64,000 nt of DNA, taken from Spirochaetales bacterium (GTDB lineage: Bacteria > Spirochaetota > Spirochaetia > JABMQR01). The stretch's first letter is position 1; every line of letters begins with the position of its first letter. The stretch lies in assembly GCA_018399255.1 (NCBI GenBank), contig JAGYPA010000008.1, positions 1 through 64,000 of the forward strand, in the 5' to 3' direction. The notes beneath the pieces were generated by a model. It was not told the origin of the DNA and made no database searches. It saw nothing but the letters and a program-made list of their open reading frames with translations. Both the position numbers and the translations under genes were made by a program. Shown here piece by piece: positions 36,384 through 44,991 of this stretch.

Positions 36384-36860
36384 CTGAACACACTGATTGT
36401 TTTCCGTCATGCAAAATCTGACTGGACCCAGTCCAGTATTCCCGATTTTTCCCGGCCCCTGAAGCGGAGGGGATCTAAAGCCGCTGCTCAGACAGCTGCC
36501 AAGATCCGGAATCTGGGAATTAAGCCTGATCTCCTCATCTCGAGCCCGGCTCTCAGGGCGCTCGAAACGGCCGGGCTGGCAGCCGATGTCTTTGATATCA
36601 ATCGGAATTCGATAATAACTGCTGCTGCGCTCTATCAGGGCACCCCTACAGATTATTTCAATGCAGTCTCTTCCTCTGCTGCGAACATGCAGACAATCTG
36701 CATATTCGGCCATAACCCTGAAATCAGCGATTTCGCCTCGATTCTGGCCCAGCAGGAGATTTACCTCCATACCGGAACAGCTGTCGTCTTCGATATTGGT
36801 GTGTCCTGGAAAGAACTGGAAACTGCTGAGCAGTTCATGATTCTTTCATCTGGAAATTGA
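36384..36860 (+). CDS. SixA-like phosphohistidine phosphatase (histidine phosphatase superfamily)
   Basis: A 158-residue small phosphatase of the SixA branch. It has the RH(A/G) box in LIVFRHAKSDW, PDLLISSPALRALETA, and the second catalytic histidine in IFGHNPEISDFA. It probably removes phosphate from phosphohistidine or small phosphoesters in the cytoplasm. The conserved strand begins at residue 4. No ATG, GTG or TTG is in frame close by. A strong AGGAGG (36371-36376) lies seven bases before a CTG at 36384, which I take as the start. An ATG at 36297 is in frame but has no ribosome site and adds 29 unrelated residues. Confidence 0.82.
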   Translation: MNTLIVFRHAKSDWTQSSIPDFSRPLKRRGSKAAAQTAAKIRNLGIKPDLLISSPALRALETAGLAADVFDINRNSIITAAALYQGTPTDYFNAVSSSAANMQTICIFGHNPEISDFASILAQQEIYLHTGTAVVFDIGVSWKELETAEQFMILSSGN

Positions 36861-37021
36861 CCAGCTGCAGAGTCTGTCATCACATTCCCTTCAGATTAAA
36901 CCTGCAGACATCTTTTCCCAGCCCGCATTATATTGTAGAATTGAGCAATAGAGATAATTTCATGCTGAATGCATTTTGAAATTTAGAAGATTATTATGAT
37001 CTGTACGCAAGGAGCCGATTT

Positions 37022-37783
37022 ATGAAAAGTACTGGCAGCCTGCCGGAAACGGTCACCCATGCTCTCGAAGCATTTCTCCCCCAGCTCAAAGCCACGTATG
37101 AAAAATCACTGGTGATGACGGCGCTTTACGGCAGTGCCCCTGCCGGCAGCTGGGTTAAAGGGGTATCGGATATCAACATTCTGGCTGTCGTAGACAAGGC
37201 AGACCCTGGACGTCTGATTGCCCTCGGGAAAAAAGCCCGCAAAACTCTAGAGAAATACCGGATAACCCTGCACCTCCTTTCAAAGCAGGAGCTGCTCACA
37301 TCTTCCGATATTTTCCCTGTGGAATATCTGGAACTTCAGGATGCCATGGTTCTGCTGCAGGGTGTAAATCTGTTTTCCGAGATGAAAATTGAAGCTGCCA
37401 ACCTGCGTCATCAGGTTGAGTCAATGCTTCGCGGAGGGGTGCAGACCCTGCGCCGGATCCTCATTATGACGGCAGGTCGGAATAAGCTGCTGCTTTCCGC
37501 CCTCAGGGACTGGTCCGGCTCCCAGCTCTCCCTTTTCAAGGCTTTGGAACGGCTAACCCGATCTGATAAAGAATCCAACGGTATGGCCGCTTACCAGAAT
37601 CCAGCTGAACTCACGACACTGCTGGGAGAGCGCCTGAACATTGACCCTCACCCCCTTCAGGAGCTGCTGGAGCTTCGCACACGGTCGGCAGAACCGGACG
37701 CTGCCGAAAAGACGGCAACAGCTGTTCAAGCCCGGTACCTTGCCCTGCTGGAGGTGGTTGATACCTATGAAGCCAAAAAATGA
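37022..37783 (+). CDS. Nucleotidyltransferase-domain protein
   Basis: A 253-residue protein with a polymerase-beta-like nucleotidyltransferase start: ALYGSAPAGSWVKGVSDINI gives the GS motif and the first acidic residue of the metal site. The expected DxD is reduced to SDIN, so activity is uncertain. The C-terminal half is helical (MLRGGVQTLRRILIMTAGRN), as in substrate-binding domains of such enzymes. AAGGAG precedes the ATG. The gene overlaps the TPM-domain gene by 17 bases, so the two are probably linked, although no functional connection is known to me. Confidence 0.65.
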   Translation: MKSTGSLPETVTHALEAFLPQLKATYEKSLVMTALYGSAPAGSWVKGVSDINILAVVDKADPGRLIALGKKARKTLEKYRITLHLLSKQELLTSSDIFPVEYLELQDAMVLLQGVNLFSEMKIEAANLRHQVESMLRGGVQTLRRILIMTAGRNKLLLSALRDWSGSQLSLFKALERLTRSDKESNGMAAYQNPAELTTLLGERLNIDPHPLQELLELRTRSAEPDAAEKTATAVQARYLALLEVVDTYEAKK

Positions 37784-38585
37784 CCGCCGACCGGGCAGGC
37801 TGGCCCTGGTTCTGACGCTGATCCTGATCATAGCCGGATCATTCGGGATATCCGGGGTTTTCGGGGCAAACCCGGAGTATCCTCAGCCGCGCGGCTATGT
37901 GAACGACTTTGCCGATGTGATTTCTGCCGCGGATGAGAGAAAGATTGAACAAGTCGCAAAGGCCCTCGAAGAGGTCGGAAACATCGAGCTCGCCGTTGCG
38001 GTAATTGCATCTCCGGGTGATGACAGCCTTGAAGATTATTCCATCGGCCTGGCTGAATTCTGGGGGATCGGCAGAAAGGATACCGATGAGGGGCTCCTTT
38101 TCCTGCTGGCGATCGAATCCCGTGAGGTCAGAATCGAGGTCGGCTACGGCCTCGAGGGGGATCTGCCCGACGGTCTCACCGGCAGCATTCTTGACCGCTA
38201 TGTCATTCCCCTCTTTAAAAAAGGAGACTTTTCCGGCGGGATGCGGGAAGGCAGTCTTGCCTTGGCGGCAACGCTTGCCGAAAAACGGGATTTTGATTTA
38301 GAGAATGTTTCAGTTGAATCATACTCCGCGGCGGGAAAAGAGGAAGATACAGACAACCCGTTGGCAGGAATCATTTTTGCGATTTTTATTTTAACCTTTG
38401 TTCTGGGCGGTCGTCGTCGGCTTCTGCCATTCCTGCTGCTTGGGCATATGGCCGGTCGAAGCTCCCGCGGAGGGGGTTTCGGCACCCATACCGGGGGCGG
38501 CGGCTTCGGCAGTTCAGGTTCAGGCGGTTTCGGGGGATTCAGCGGCGGCAGTTTTGGCGGCGGCGGAGCTTCCCGTTCCTTCTAA
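37767..38585 (+). CDS. TPM-domain (YgcG-like) membrane protein
   Basis: An exported, membrane-anchored protein of 272 residues. It has a signal segment (RLALVLTLILIIAGSFGISG), then a TPM domain: YPQPRGYVNDFADVISAADE, AVAVIASPGDDSLEDYSIGL, LLFLLAIESREVRIEVGYGL. A transmembrane helix follows (LAGIIFAIFILTFVLG), and the tail is strongly Gly/Ser-rich with repeated GGGFG. The start at 37767 follows GGAGG. TPM proteins commonly pair with LemA, which is encoded 160 bases downstream. Their shared role is not settled; TPM domains have been linked to phosphatase activity in plants and to photosystem repair. Confidence 0.9.
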   Translation: MKPKNDRRPGRLALVLTLILIIAGSFGISGVFGANPEYPQPRGYVNDFADVISAADERKIEQVAKALEEVGNIELAVAVIASPGDDSLEDYSIGLAEFWGIGRKDTDEGLLFLLAIESREVRIEVGYGLEGDLPDGLTGSILDRYVIPLFKKGDFSGGMREGSLALAATLAEKRDFDLENVSVESYSAAGKEEDTDNPLAGIIFAIFILTFVLGGRRRLLPFLLLGHMAGRSSRGGGFGTHTGGGGFGSSGSGGFGGFSGGSFGGGGASRSF

Positions 38586-38656
38586 GCCGGAAGCGGGCAG
38601 AAGCGGGCCGGAATCGGCCGAAATCCGAACAGGCGTAATAAAAATATATCATGAGG

Positions 38657-38706
38657 AAACTTCAAAAGGCAATTTCCTGAAGTGTGAAGCATTTTGAAAT
38701 TGCCTC
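38657..38706. repeat. Dispersed palindrome, copy 3
   Basis: AAACTTCAAAAGGCAATTTCC ... GAAGCATTTTGAAATTGCCTC (two arms), related to copies at 24911 and 34463. The stem base is GGCAATTTC / GAAATTGCC, with a compensatory G-C change relative to the other copies. It lies between the TPM and lemA genes. Confidence 0.75.
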
Positions 38707-38747
38707 TCATTATATTAGAAAGATAAAAGATAGGAGCTTTGTGCAGT

Positions 38748-39326
38748 ATGTCAGGGAAAAAACTTTCACCATTAATTCTCGTTCTGATTGTTCTGGCTGT
38801 TCTGGTGGTTATCGGAGGGTCCTGGTTTGTCTCCACCCGCAACCGGCTGGTCAGCAGCCAGCAGGATATCGAGGCTGCCTGGGCGGAAATCGATAATCAG
38901 CTGCAGCGCCGATTTGACCTCATTCCCAATCTTGTCGAAACGGTAAAGGGGTATGCTGCCCAGGAAGAGAGCATATTTACCCAGATAGCTGAAGCCCGCA
39001 GCCGTATGGCCGGAGCCTCAGGCGTAGAGGAAACAGCGGAAGCCTACAACGGGATGGAAAGTGCTCTTTCCCGCCTGCTTGTCGTGGTTGAACAGTACCC
39101 GGACTTGAAATCCAACGAGAACTTCATTCGGCTCCAGGATGAACTGGCCGGTACCGAGAACCGGATAGCCGTTGCCCGAAAGCGATATAATGATCAGGTG
39201 CTGATTTTCAACCGGGCAATCATTATGTTTCCGGCAAACCTGGTGGCCGGAGGGCTGGGGTTAGCAAAGCAGGATTATTTTGAAATCGACAATGCAGCCC
39301 GGGCTGCCCCGAAAGTGGAATTCTAG
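38748..39326 (+). CDS. lemA: LemA-family membrane protein
   Basis: A 192-residue inner-membrane protein with an N-terminal helix (LILVLIVLAVLVVIGGSWFV) and a long helical soluble domain. It contains the LemA hallmarks RRFDLIPNLVETVKGYAAQE and RYNDQVLIFNRAIIMFPANL. AGGAG precedes the ATG by 11 bases; a TTG at 38739 is a less likely start. It belongs with the upstream TPM gene. Function is poorly known across bacteria. Confidence 0.93.
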   Translation: MSGKKLSPLILVLIVLAVLVVIGGSWFVSTRNRLVSSQQDIEAAWAEIDNQLQRRFDLIPNLVETVKGYAAQEESIFTQIAEARSRMAGASGVEETAEAYNGMESALSRLLVVVEQYPDLKSNENFIRLQDELAGTENRIAVARKRYNDQVLIFNRAIIMFPANLVAGGLGLAKQDYFEIDNAARAAPKVEF

Positions 39327-39387
39327 TCTGCCGACCCGGACTGCCGGCAGTTTCCGGTCTGCCGACAGTTTCCGGGTCAAGAGCTGA

Positions 39388-41382
39388 TCATTTCTTCTTT
39401 CCACCCGGATTCTTTCCACCCGGATTCTTTCCACCCGGATTCTTTCCACCCGGGCTGTCATCCTTCTGAATTTTATCAATAAGCTCTTTAAACCGATCCG
39501 AAATATATTGTCTTTTGATCTTCAGCGTCTGGGTCAGCTCCTTGCCTATCGAAAAATCATTCTTCACCGAAAGTATCCTGGATATCTTCTCGAAAGGACG
39601 AAAGCCCTCTTCTTTCGAGAGCAGCTCGTTCACTTCCTTGATGAGTATTTCCGTAATCTTGTCGTGTTCGATGGAAAATCGTCCATCCGTCCGGATTTCA
39701 ACCGGCGCAATTTTCAGTTCCTGGGCAAGCTGCATCAGACGGTCCTCGTTAACTGCCACTATGGCAGACAGCTGCTTCATATCCTGCCCCATAACGACAA
39801 CATGGTCGATATACTGACTGGCTTTCACCCGTTCCTCTATGGGCTCCGGTTCGACATTCTCTCCACCCATGAGCACTATGGTATCTTTAATCCGCCCCAC
39901 AATGATGATTTCCCCATTTTCAGAACGTATAGCCAGATCTCCGGTATTCAGCCAGCCGTCCTTATCGAGAACAGCCGCGGTTGCTTCAGGATTTTTATAG
40001 TAGCCGGGCATAACCTGAGGACCGCGGACAAAGAGAATTCCTTTTTCCCCTATCGCCGTCTCGCGGCCGTCCTCCCTGCGGAGAACCACTTCGGTGTTAT
40101 CGAAAGGAATTCCAGTGGTGCCGAAGGTATTACGGCTGAATCTCCGGGAGAGGATTCCCGGAGCGCACTCAGTCATTCCATAGGCATTTACCAGCGGAAT
40201 ACCTATGGAATTGAATATTTCATCAAGATATTTGGGAAGCGTTCCGGCTGCCGATGTGGCTCCTCTCAGTCTGCCGCCCACCTTTTCCCGAAAAGGCCTG
40301 AAAAGCTTATAAGCCAGCAGGTGTCCGGGAAAGAGGACTATCATCCGCAGCAGATGAGCAATCCACATAAAGGCCTTACGGAGAAAAAACCGTTTTTTCA
40401 GGCGGATATAGCACCCATAAATGTACTGATTGGAAGAGAGGTACATCTGGTTTACTTTAATGAAAAGAAAAATAAGGTACCGCTTCGCAGCCGGCATCTC
40501 GCTTATGGCCTTGATCATTTTCTGGTAGATCGATTCCCATATGCGCGGTACGGATATGAGAATCTGCGGCCGCTGAGACACCAGATCCGATGCAAACTTT
40601 CCGGCTGAAGAGTAGACAAAGGTCAGTCCGGAGAGCAGTCCGCAGTATTCAAAGGCCCGCTCATAGACATGCCAGGAGGGCAGCATGATAACGGTCGTTT
40701 CCCCCTTTTCGGGACTTATTTCCAGTCGGGGAGTGTTTGCCGTCACATTCTGCAGAAAATTGGCATGCGTGAGCATGACCCCTTTGGGATTGCCGGTTGT
40801 TCCGGATGTATAAACTATAGTTACGAGATCCTGAAAATCAATTTTCTCCATAAGCTGCTCGACAAGGTCGGGCTGTCCGGCAAATTCCTTCTCTCCAGCT
40901 GCCTCAAGATCATCATAAAAAACAACTTTCTTTTGCAGTTCTTCGGGAATTCTCTCCATGTCTGACTTGTCAACAATGAAAATCCTGCGGCAGGCTGCCC
41001 AGTCCTCATCCGAGAATACCGGCAGCAGAGAGCGCAGCAGATTGACATTTTCGAGAATCAGGTGGGCTGAATCGGAGTGACGGACGATAAAGGCAACTTC
41101 CTTGGGAGTCGTATCGGAGCCTCGAGGGACGGAAACAGTCCCAAGCGCCATCAGGGCGAAATCAGTGGTAATCCACTCGAAACGGTTATTGACAAAAAAT
41201 CCTACGTGATCTTCCTTTTTCAGTCCATAAGTCTGAAAACCTGCCGTGAGAATACGGATATATCGGGTAAAATCTGCATAGGTTTTATCTTCGAACTTAT
41301 TGCTGCCGATGCGGGATCGATAGGAAACTCGATCAGGATATAAGGAAGCGGTTAAAAAGGGAATCTCGACAATACTCTTCAT
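39388..41382 (-). CDS. Long-chain fatty-acid CoA ligase (AMP-binding)
   Basis: Activates fatty acids with ATP and CoA. It has 664 residues. The AMP-binding motif is VTIVYTSGTTGNPKGVMLTH, followed by NAYGMTECAPGI, GWLNTGDLA and the ligase motif GRIKDTIVLMGGENVEP, close to the FAA1/FadD15-type sub-family of about 600-650 residues. The C-terminus ends in a repetitive GGKNPGGKNPGGKNP tail encoded by a 15-bp tandem repeat, which is not part of the family fold. No other lipid gene is nearby. It is transcribed alone, with an IS element upstream of its start. Confidence 0.93.
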   Translation of the reverse strand: MKSIVEIPFLTASLYPDRVSYRSRIGSNKFEDKTYADFTRYIRILTAGFQTYGLKKEDHVGFFVNNRFEWITTDFALMALGTVSVPRGSDTTPKEVAFIVRHSDSAHLILENVNLLRSLLPVFSDEDWAACRRIFIVDKSDMERIPEELQKKVVFYDDLEAAGEKEFAGQPDLVEQLMEKIDFQDLVTIVYTSGTTGNPKGVMLTHANFLQNVTANTPRLEISPEKGETTVIMLPSWHVYERAFEYCGLLSGLTFVYSSAGKFASDLVSQRPQILISVPRIWESIYQKMIKAISEMPAAKRYLIFLFIKVNQMYLSSNQYIYGCYIRLKKRFFLRKAFMWIAHLLRMIVLFPGHLLAYKLFRPFREKVGGRLRGATSAAGTLPKYLDEIFNSIGIPLVNAYGMTECAPGILSRRFSRNTFGTTGIPFDNTEVVLRREDGRETAIGEKGILFVRGPQVMPGYYKNPEATAAVLDKDGWLNTGDLAIRSENGEIIIVGRIKDTIVLMGGENVEPEPIEERVKASQYIDHVVVMGQDMKQLSAIVAVNEDRLMQLAQELKIAPVEIRTDGRFSIEHDKITEILIKEVNELLSKEEGFRPFEKISRILSVKNDFSIGKELTQTLKIKRQYISDRFKELIDKIQKDDSPGGKNPGGKNPGGKNPGGKKK
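39396..39452. repeat. 15-bp tandem repeat in the acyl-CoA ligase 3' end
   Basis: About 3.7 copies of TTCTTTCCACCCGGA, in frame, encoding a Gly-Gly-Lys-Asn-Pro tail. Copy-number changes would keep the frame. Confidence 0.92.
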
Positions 41383-41665
41383 ATATTCCCCCCCCTGAAT
41401 GATGGATACCTCAAGGATAGCACAACTTCAGGATGAAATCATCAGGGCGGGGCTCTTTATTAGGACAACCGCATGAAAGTCGGCAGCTGGTCAGGAATGG
41501 TCTTTGGAGGCTGCTTCGCCTGAACAAAAATCAAGAAGTTATGAAGAATTGATGAAAAAGCAGGCATATACATCAGTTTGGGGGATTTGTGGTGCGGCTT
41601 TGGTGAGACCTATCCCTGGGGGAAGTCTCAGAGGCATTTTACAGTCAGAGTAAGCAGATGAATTG

Positions 41666-42988
41666 TTATTTCATCAGCACTGAGTCAAGTGCTTTCTTCA
41701 AACTCCGATCATCGCATAAGGATAAGAGCCTCCTCATGGAGCCTTCGTAATCCGCTATGAAATCGATAGTAATCATATTCAGGCTGGTGTTCTTCTTCTC
41801 GAAAGGCTGGAGTAGCTTGAATAGGGAAAGAGCCATTTTCTTCATCAAGGTAAGATTCCCACTGGCATTTCGATTGACCGTCTGGTTCTCATCATCCTTC
41901 ATGTTTACATCAAGGTGCCAATGCAATTTATTTTCGATTTCCCAATGCCTGCGTATGGCTGTTCCGCAATCATAAACATCAGTAAGATTGGTGGCATAGT
42001 ACCGTATTTCCGTGCTCGCTTCTCCCTTTTCAGTGCAGGGGGTTACCGTCTTTCTATACAGTACTACCGCTTTTATCCCCTTCCAGTCAGAAAACACAGA
42101 ACCCTTGTTCTTAGTAACTCTGGCAATGAAAAACTCTCGTTTCTCAAAGTTGCCATGGGCCTTTTCTGTGGTTACATACATCCGATCAGGTTTCTCTTCG
42201 CAGGATTTCAGATACGCATCGGTGAAAAACGCTTTTGCCTCTTCGTTGAGAAACTGCTGGTTCCCTTTGAGCCCTCCAAGAAAATAGCCACGCTTTTCCA
42301 CAATAATGTGTACCGTTTCCTTCTGCATATGCAATGCATCGAAGGTTACCAAGACCCCGTTAAGGTTGAGCTGCTTAAGCACCTCCTGGGCTACCGGTAT
42401 CTCGTTTGTCTTCGTGTCTATCTGCCGGCTGATTAAACAGAGCGCTTCATTGACATCATAGACATGCAGGGTCTGCACATTCCGAATCTCTTCACTCGTG
42501 CCGTACTTCCTTCCGGTCCCGCGTGCTTCCTTACCGTCTACACAAAAATGCGGCAAATTCGGCTCTTGTATCCCAAAATTTTTCCTCACCGTGCCAAATG
42601 ATTCGACGAGATACCCTACTGTGGCCTGTTCAAGCTGTGAGAGGTCGATGATCGAGAAGACCCGCATGATCGTATCCTCTGAAGGAATTCCCTGTTTCAG
42701 CTCCACATACTCCTTGAGAAAATCTTCTCTCTTTTTGCAGAATCTCTGTATCGCGGCTATCGTCCTCATCCCTCCCATGATCCCAAAGAACACCATCACG
42801 ATGATTTCGCTCATCGGATATTTTACCTTCCCCTTTACCCGCGGATCATCTATGCCGATAGTCACAATTTTCAAAAAGGTATGCAGTGCTTTCTTATTCT
42901 TTTTACTCCCGTCAAACAGCTCGCTTAATTCAATCCCAAGTTTCCCAATCTCAGCAAAAAATGACCCTGCCTTTTCTTGATCTTCCAT
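41666..42988 (-). CDS. ISAs1-family DDE transposase
   Basis: A 440-residue transposase. N-terminal: DDPRVKGKVKYPMSEIIVMV and GIPSEDTIMRVFS. The first catalytic Asp is in HFCVDGKEARGTGRKYG, the second in GVLVTFDALHMQKETVHII, and the Glu region is in RRHWEIENKLHWHLDV, followed by NLTLMKKMALSLFK. All are ISAs1 hallmarks, so it is probably active. The ATG at 42988 shares one base with the stop codon of the upstream gene (TAATG) and follows GGGAG. A GTG at 43000 is an alternative. Confidence 0.93.
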   Translation of the reverse strand: MEDQEKAGSFFAEIGKLGIELSELFDGSKKNKKALHTFLKIVTIGIDDPRVKGKVKYPMSEIIVMVFFGIMGGMRTIAAIQRFCKKREDFLKEYVELKQGIPSEDTIMRVFSIIDLSQLEQATVGYLVESFGTVRKNFGIQEPNLPHFCVDGKEARGTGRKYGTSEEIRNVQTLHVYDVNEALCLISRQIDTKTNEIPVAQEVLKQLNLNGVLVTFDALHMQKETVHIIVEKRGYFLGGLKGNQQFLNEEAKAFFTDAYLKSCEEKPDRMYVTTEKAHGNFEKREFFIARVTKNKGSVFSDWKGIKAVVLYRKTVTPCTEKGEASTEIRYYATNLTDVYDCGTAIRRHWEIENKLHWHLDVNMKDDENQTVNRNASGNLTLMKKMALSLFKLLQPFEKKNTSLNMITIDFIADYEGSMRRLLSLCDDRSLKKALDSVLMK

Positions 42989-43599
42989 TATATCTCCCAC
43001 GTAATTTCATATTTTTTGGCAATTTCAACGGCTTCCTGGGACCGTTCACTGTGCATCCAGCGACCATTGACCTCTACCCGATACAATCGTGCGGCAGTCT
43101 CGATGACCGGCTGAACCTCTTTGCCAAATCTACTTTCCATCGTGTCTCTCAACATCGGCTGCATACGGCTTATTACCGTATCTTCACCTCGATCAGGCAA
43201 GGTTAGTCCGGGATAGCGCAGGCTCAGCCAGTCATAGGAATACCACCAATTTCCGCTCGGGCCATACTGGTAGCGCAATAACCCCTGTACAAAGAGTTCA
43301 TCAGCACTCTGAGCATGAGTTATCTTTAAATATGCTGTGTATTGGTAGAAGAGTTGATAGAGCAGGCAGCTCAATCCATACCGGAGGACCCGGACTGTCC
43401 CTTTAACCTTTGGCTGAGATTTTACTAAACCACGGGATTTATAAATCGTACCGATATACTCATCAACGATACGTTTAACCGTATTCGTTCCCGGAACACG
43501 TTCAGAATGACCTTTGTACAGACGATACGTTTCGTCATTCACTTTGTTCACATAGAACCCCTTCTTCTTATGGGTCATGACCCAATCTGGATATGCCAT
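42988..43599 (-). CDS. Accessory protein of the ISAs1-type element
   Basis: A 203-residue protein inside the IS ends, coupled to the transposase by a one-base overlap. Its start (KKKGFYVNKVNDETYRLYKG, then VPGTNTVKRIVDEYIGTIYK) resembles the small N-terminal beta domain found in some IS4-type transposases. The rest is helical (VLRYGLSCLLYQLFYQYTAY) and ends in a basic segment. I see no DDE triad. It may be a DNA-binding partner of the transposase or a regulator; this is inference from position only. Confidence 0.6.
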   Translation of the reverse strand: MAYPDWVMTHKKKGFYVNKVNDETYRLYKGHSERVPGTNTVKRIVDEYIGTIYKSRGLVKSQPKVKGTVRVLRYGLSCLLYQLFYQYTAYLKITHAQSADELFVQGLLRYQYGPSGNWWYSYDWLSLRYPGLTLPDRGEDTVISRMQPMLRDTMESRFGKEVQPVIETAARLYRVEVNGRWMHSERSQEAVEIAKKYEITWEI

Positions 43600-43785
43600 A
43601 GCTGCTCCGTGTTACATTCTATGTAATACATCTTACCATAACAGCCCTCTGACTGCAAGTTTTTTTTAACTTTCAGTCAGTGTTTGAAATCTCATCTTTT
43701 TTTTGTGAAATTATTTAGGGTCGTTTCGTGCGGTTGTCCTAGGGCAGGAACAGTTCTGCGATGGCTCTGGCAAAAAGAAATTGCC

Positions 43786-44962
43786 TCACTGCTTTATAAA
43801 GAGTTCCTGCGGAAAATCGATCAAGCCGCAGCCGCTTCCGGTACCAGGAAACGGTTCACTGCATTCAAATCCATAGGTATCCAGCCATATTCCAGGCATA
43901 AAGTGGATGGTCATCCCCGGCTTCAGCAGGGTTTTGTCTCCCGACCGCAGGCTTACCGTATGCTCGCCCCAGTCGGGCACATAGTTGCTTTCCAAAGGAA
44001 TAGCCTGCTCTTCCGGGAGGGCTTCTCAACCCCGGTCCTCGCAAGGTAGGCTTCCCAATGCGCTTCGGCCCTTCTGCTGCCATGCCCGGGCCTGATGGCA
44101 GACAGCGTTTTCTGCAGTCCATTTACCACCACATCGGCCGTCCGGCGCAGATCGTCCGGGACTCCTGATATAGAGGCCCGTAGAGGGGGGCATGATAGTG
44201 ATGGCGGGCGGCCCCGGAGTTCCAGGAGGACCACATCATTCTTCTGGTATCTGCGATCGGACCGTAGGTCAGATGGGCTGAAGATGTCCGCTCAGCACTC
44301 GGCATAATGGGAAAATCGCAGGTGCGCTGCCGCCGTAAGTCTCGGTACCTGATCTGCTGGGCCGATACCCGCCGCTGCCTCTTTTTCCCAGACCCCTTCA
44401 ATCACTTCATGGCAACGGTCATGGCAGCCTCGGCGTTATTCTGGCGCCTGACGGATCAGCGCAATTTCCTGCGGTAAGCTTATGGTTTTAATCCAGTTTA
44501 CCAGGCTGTCGGAATCCGCCGCCCGCCGTGGGGCAGCTCTTTCTGCAGCGTCAGGAGCATCTTTGCATTTCGAACCAGTAGCCGTCCATCTCTACCTGAG
44601 CCGCTCGCCCTTCTGCATCAGTCCGGCGACAAATTTGTATCGTGTGCATGTAGCGGGACTGTACGTACTCATCCTTGTAGCCGCAATATGACCCTCCGGC
44701 AGCCAGGTGAGCATGCGGGCAGCGTTGAATCCTCGCATGCGCCCGAACCAGACTTCTCTGATAGGGATCGGTCAGGGAAATTATGATCCCCGGTGCACGT
44801 AGAAAGACCAGCCGTCAAACCCCGTCAGGTAGTTCATATTTGCCGGATCCATCACCAGCAGCACTTCCATACCCTTTGCAGGATCCATACGTTCCTTTAC
44901 CAGTTTCATCCTTCTTCATACTCCTTCGCAACGGAAAGCAATGCATTATTCATAGCAGCCAT
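43786..44962 (-). pseudogene. M24 peptidase-like (ectoine hydrolase-like) pseudogene
   Basis: A ruined second copy of the enzyme encoded at 47019. The start MAAMNNALLSVAKEYEE (ATG at 44962), then MEVLLVMDPANMNYLTGFDG and GWSFYVH, then DSLVNWIKTISLPQE, SSAHLTYGPIADT and finally NYVPDWGEHTVSLRSGDKTL occur in different frames. They line up with NMNYLTGYDGWSFYVH and NYPPDWGEHTISIRPGD of the intact copy. At least seven indels are implied. It lies at the 3' end of the ectoine-type operon, next to the IS. Confidence 0.85.
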
Positions 44963-44991
44963 CCTGCCCTCTTCCTGGTCAGTAATGATCA

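Larger units (their letters stand above)
41461..43741 (-). mobile_element. ISAs1-family insertion sequence with an accessory gene
   Basis: Both ends carry matching inverted repeats: TAGGACAACCGCATGAAA at 41461-41478 and the inverse of TTTCGTGCGGTTGTCCTA at 43724-43741, with one mismatch. Inside are the transposase gene and, upstream and overlapping it, a second gene. The total of 2,281 bp is much longer than usual ISAs1 elements (about 1.2-1.4 kb). I saw no convincing target duplication in the flanks. It lies at the 3' side of a ruined M24 hydrolase gene and upstream of the acyl-CoA ligase gene. Confidence 0.85.
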
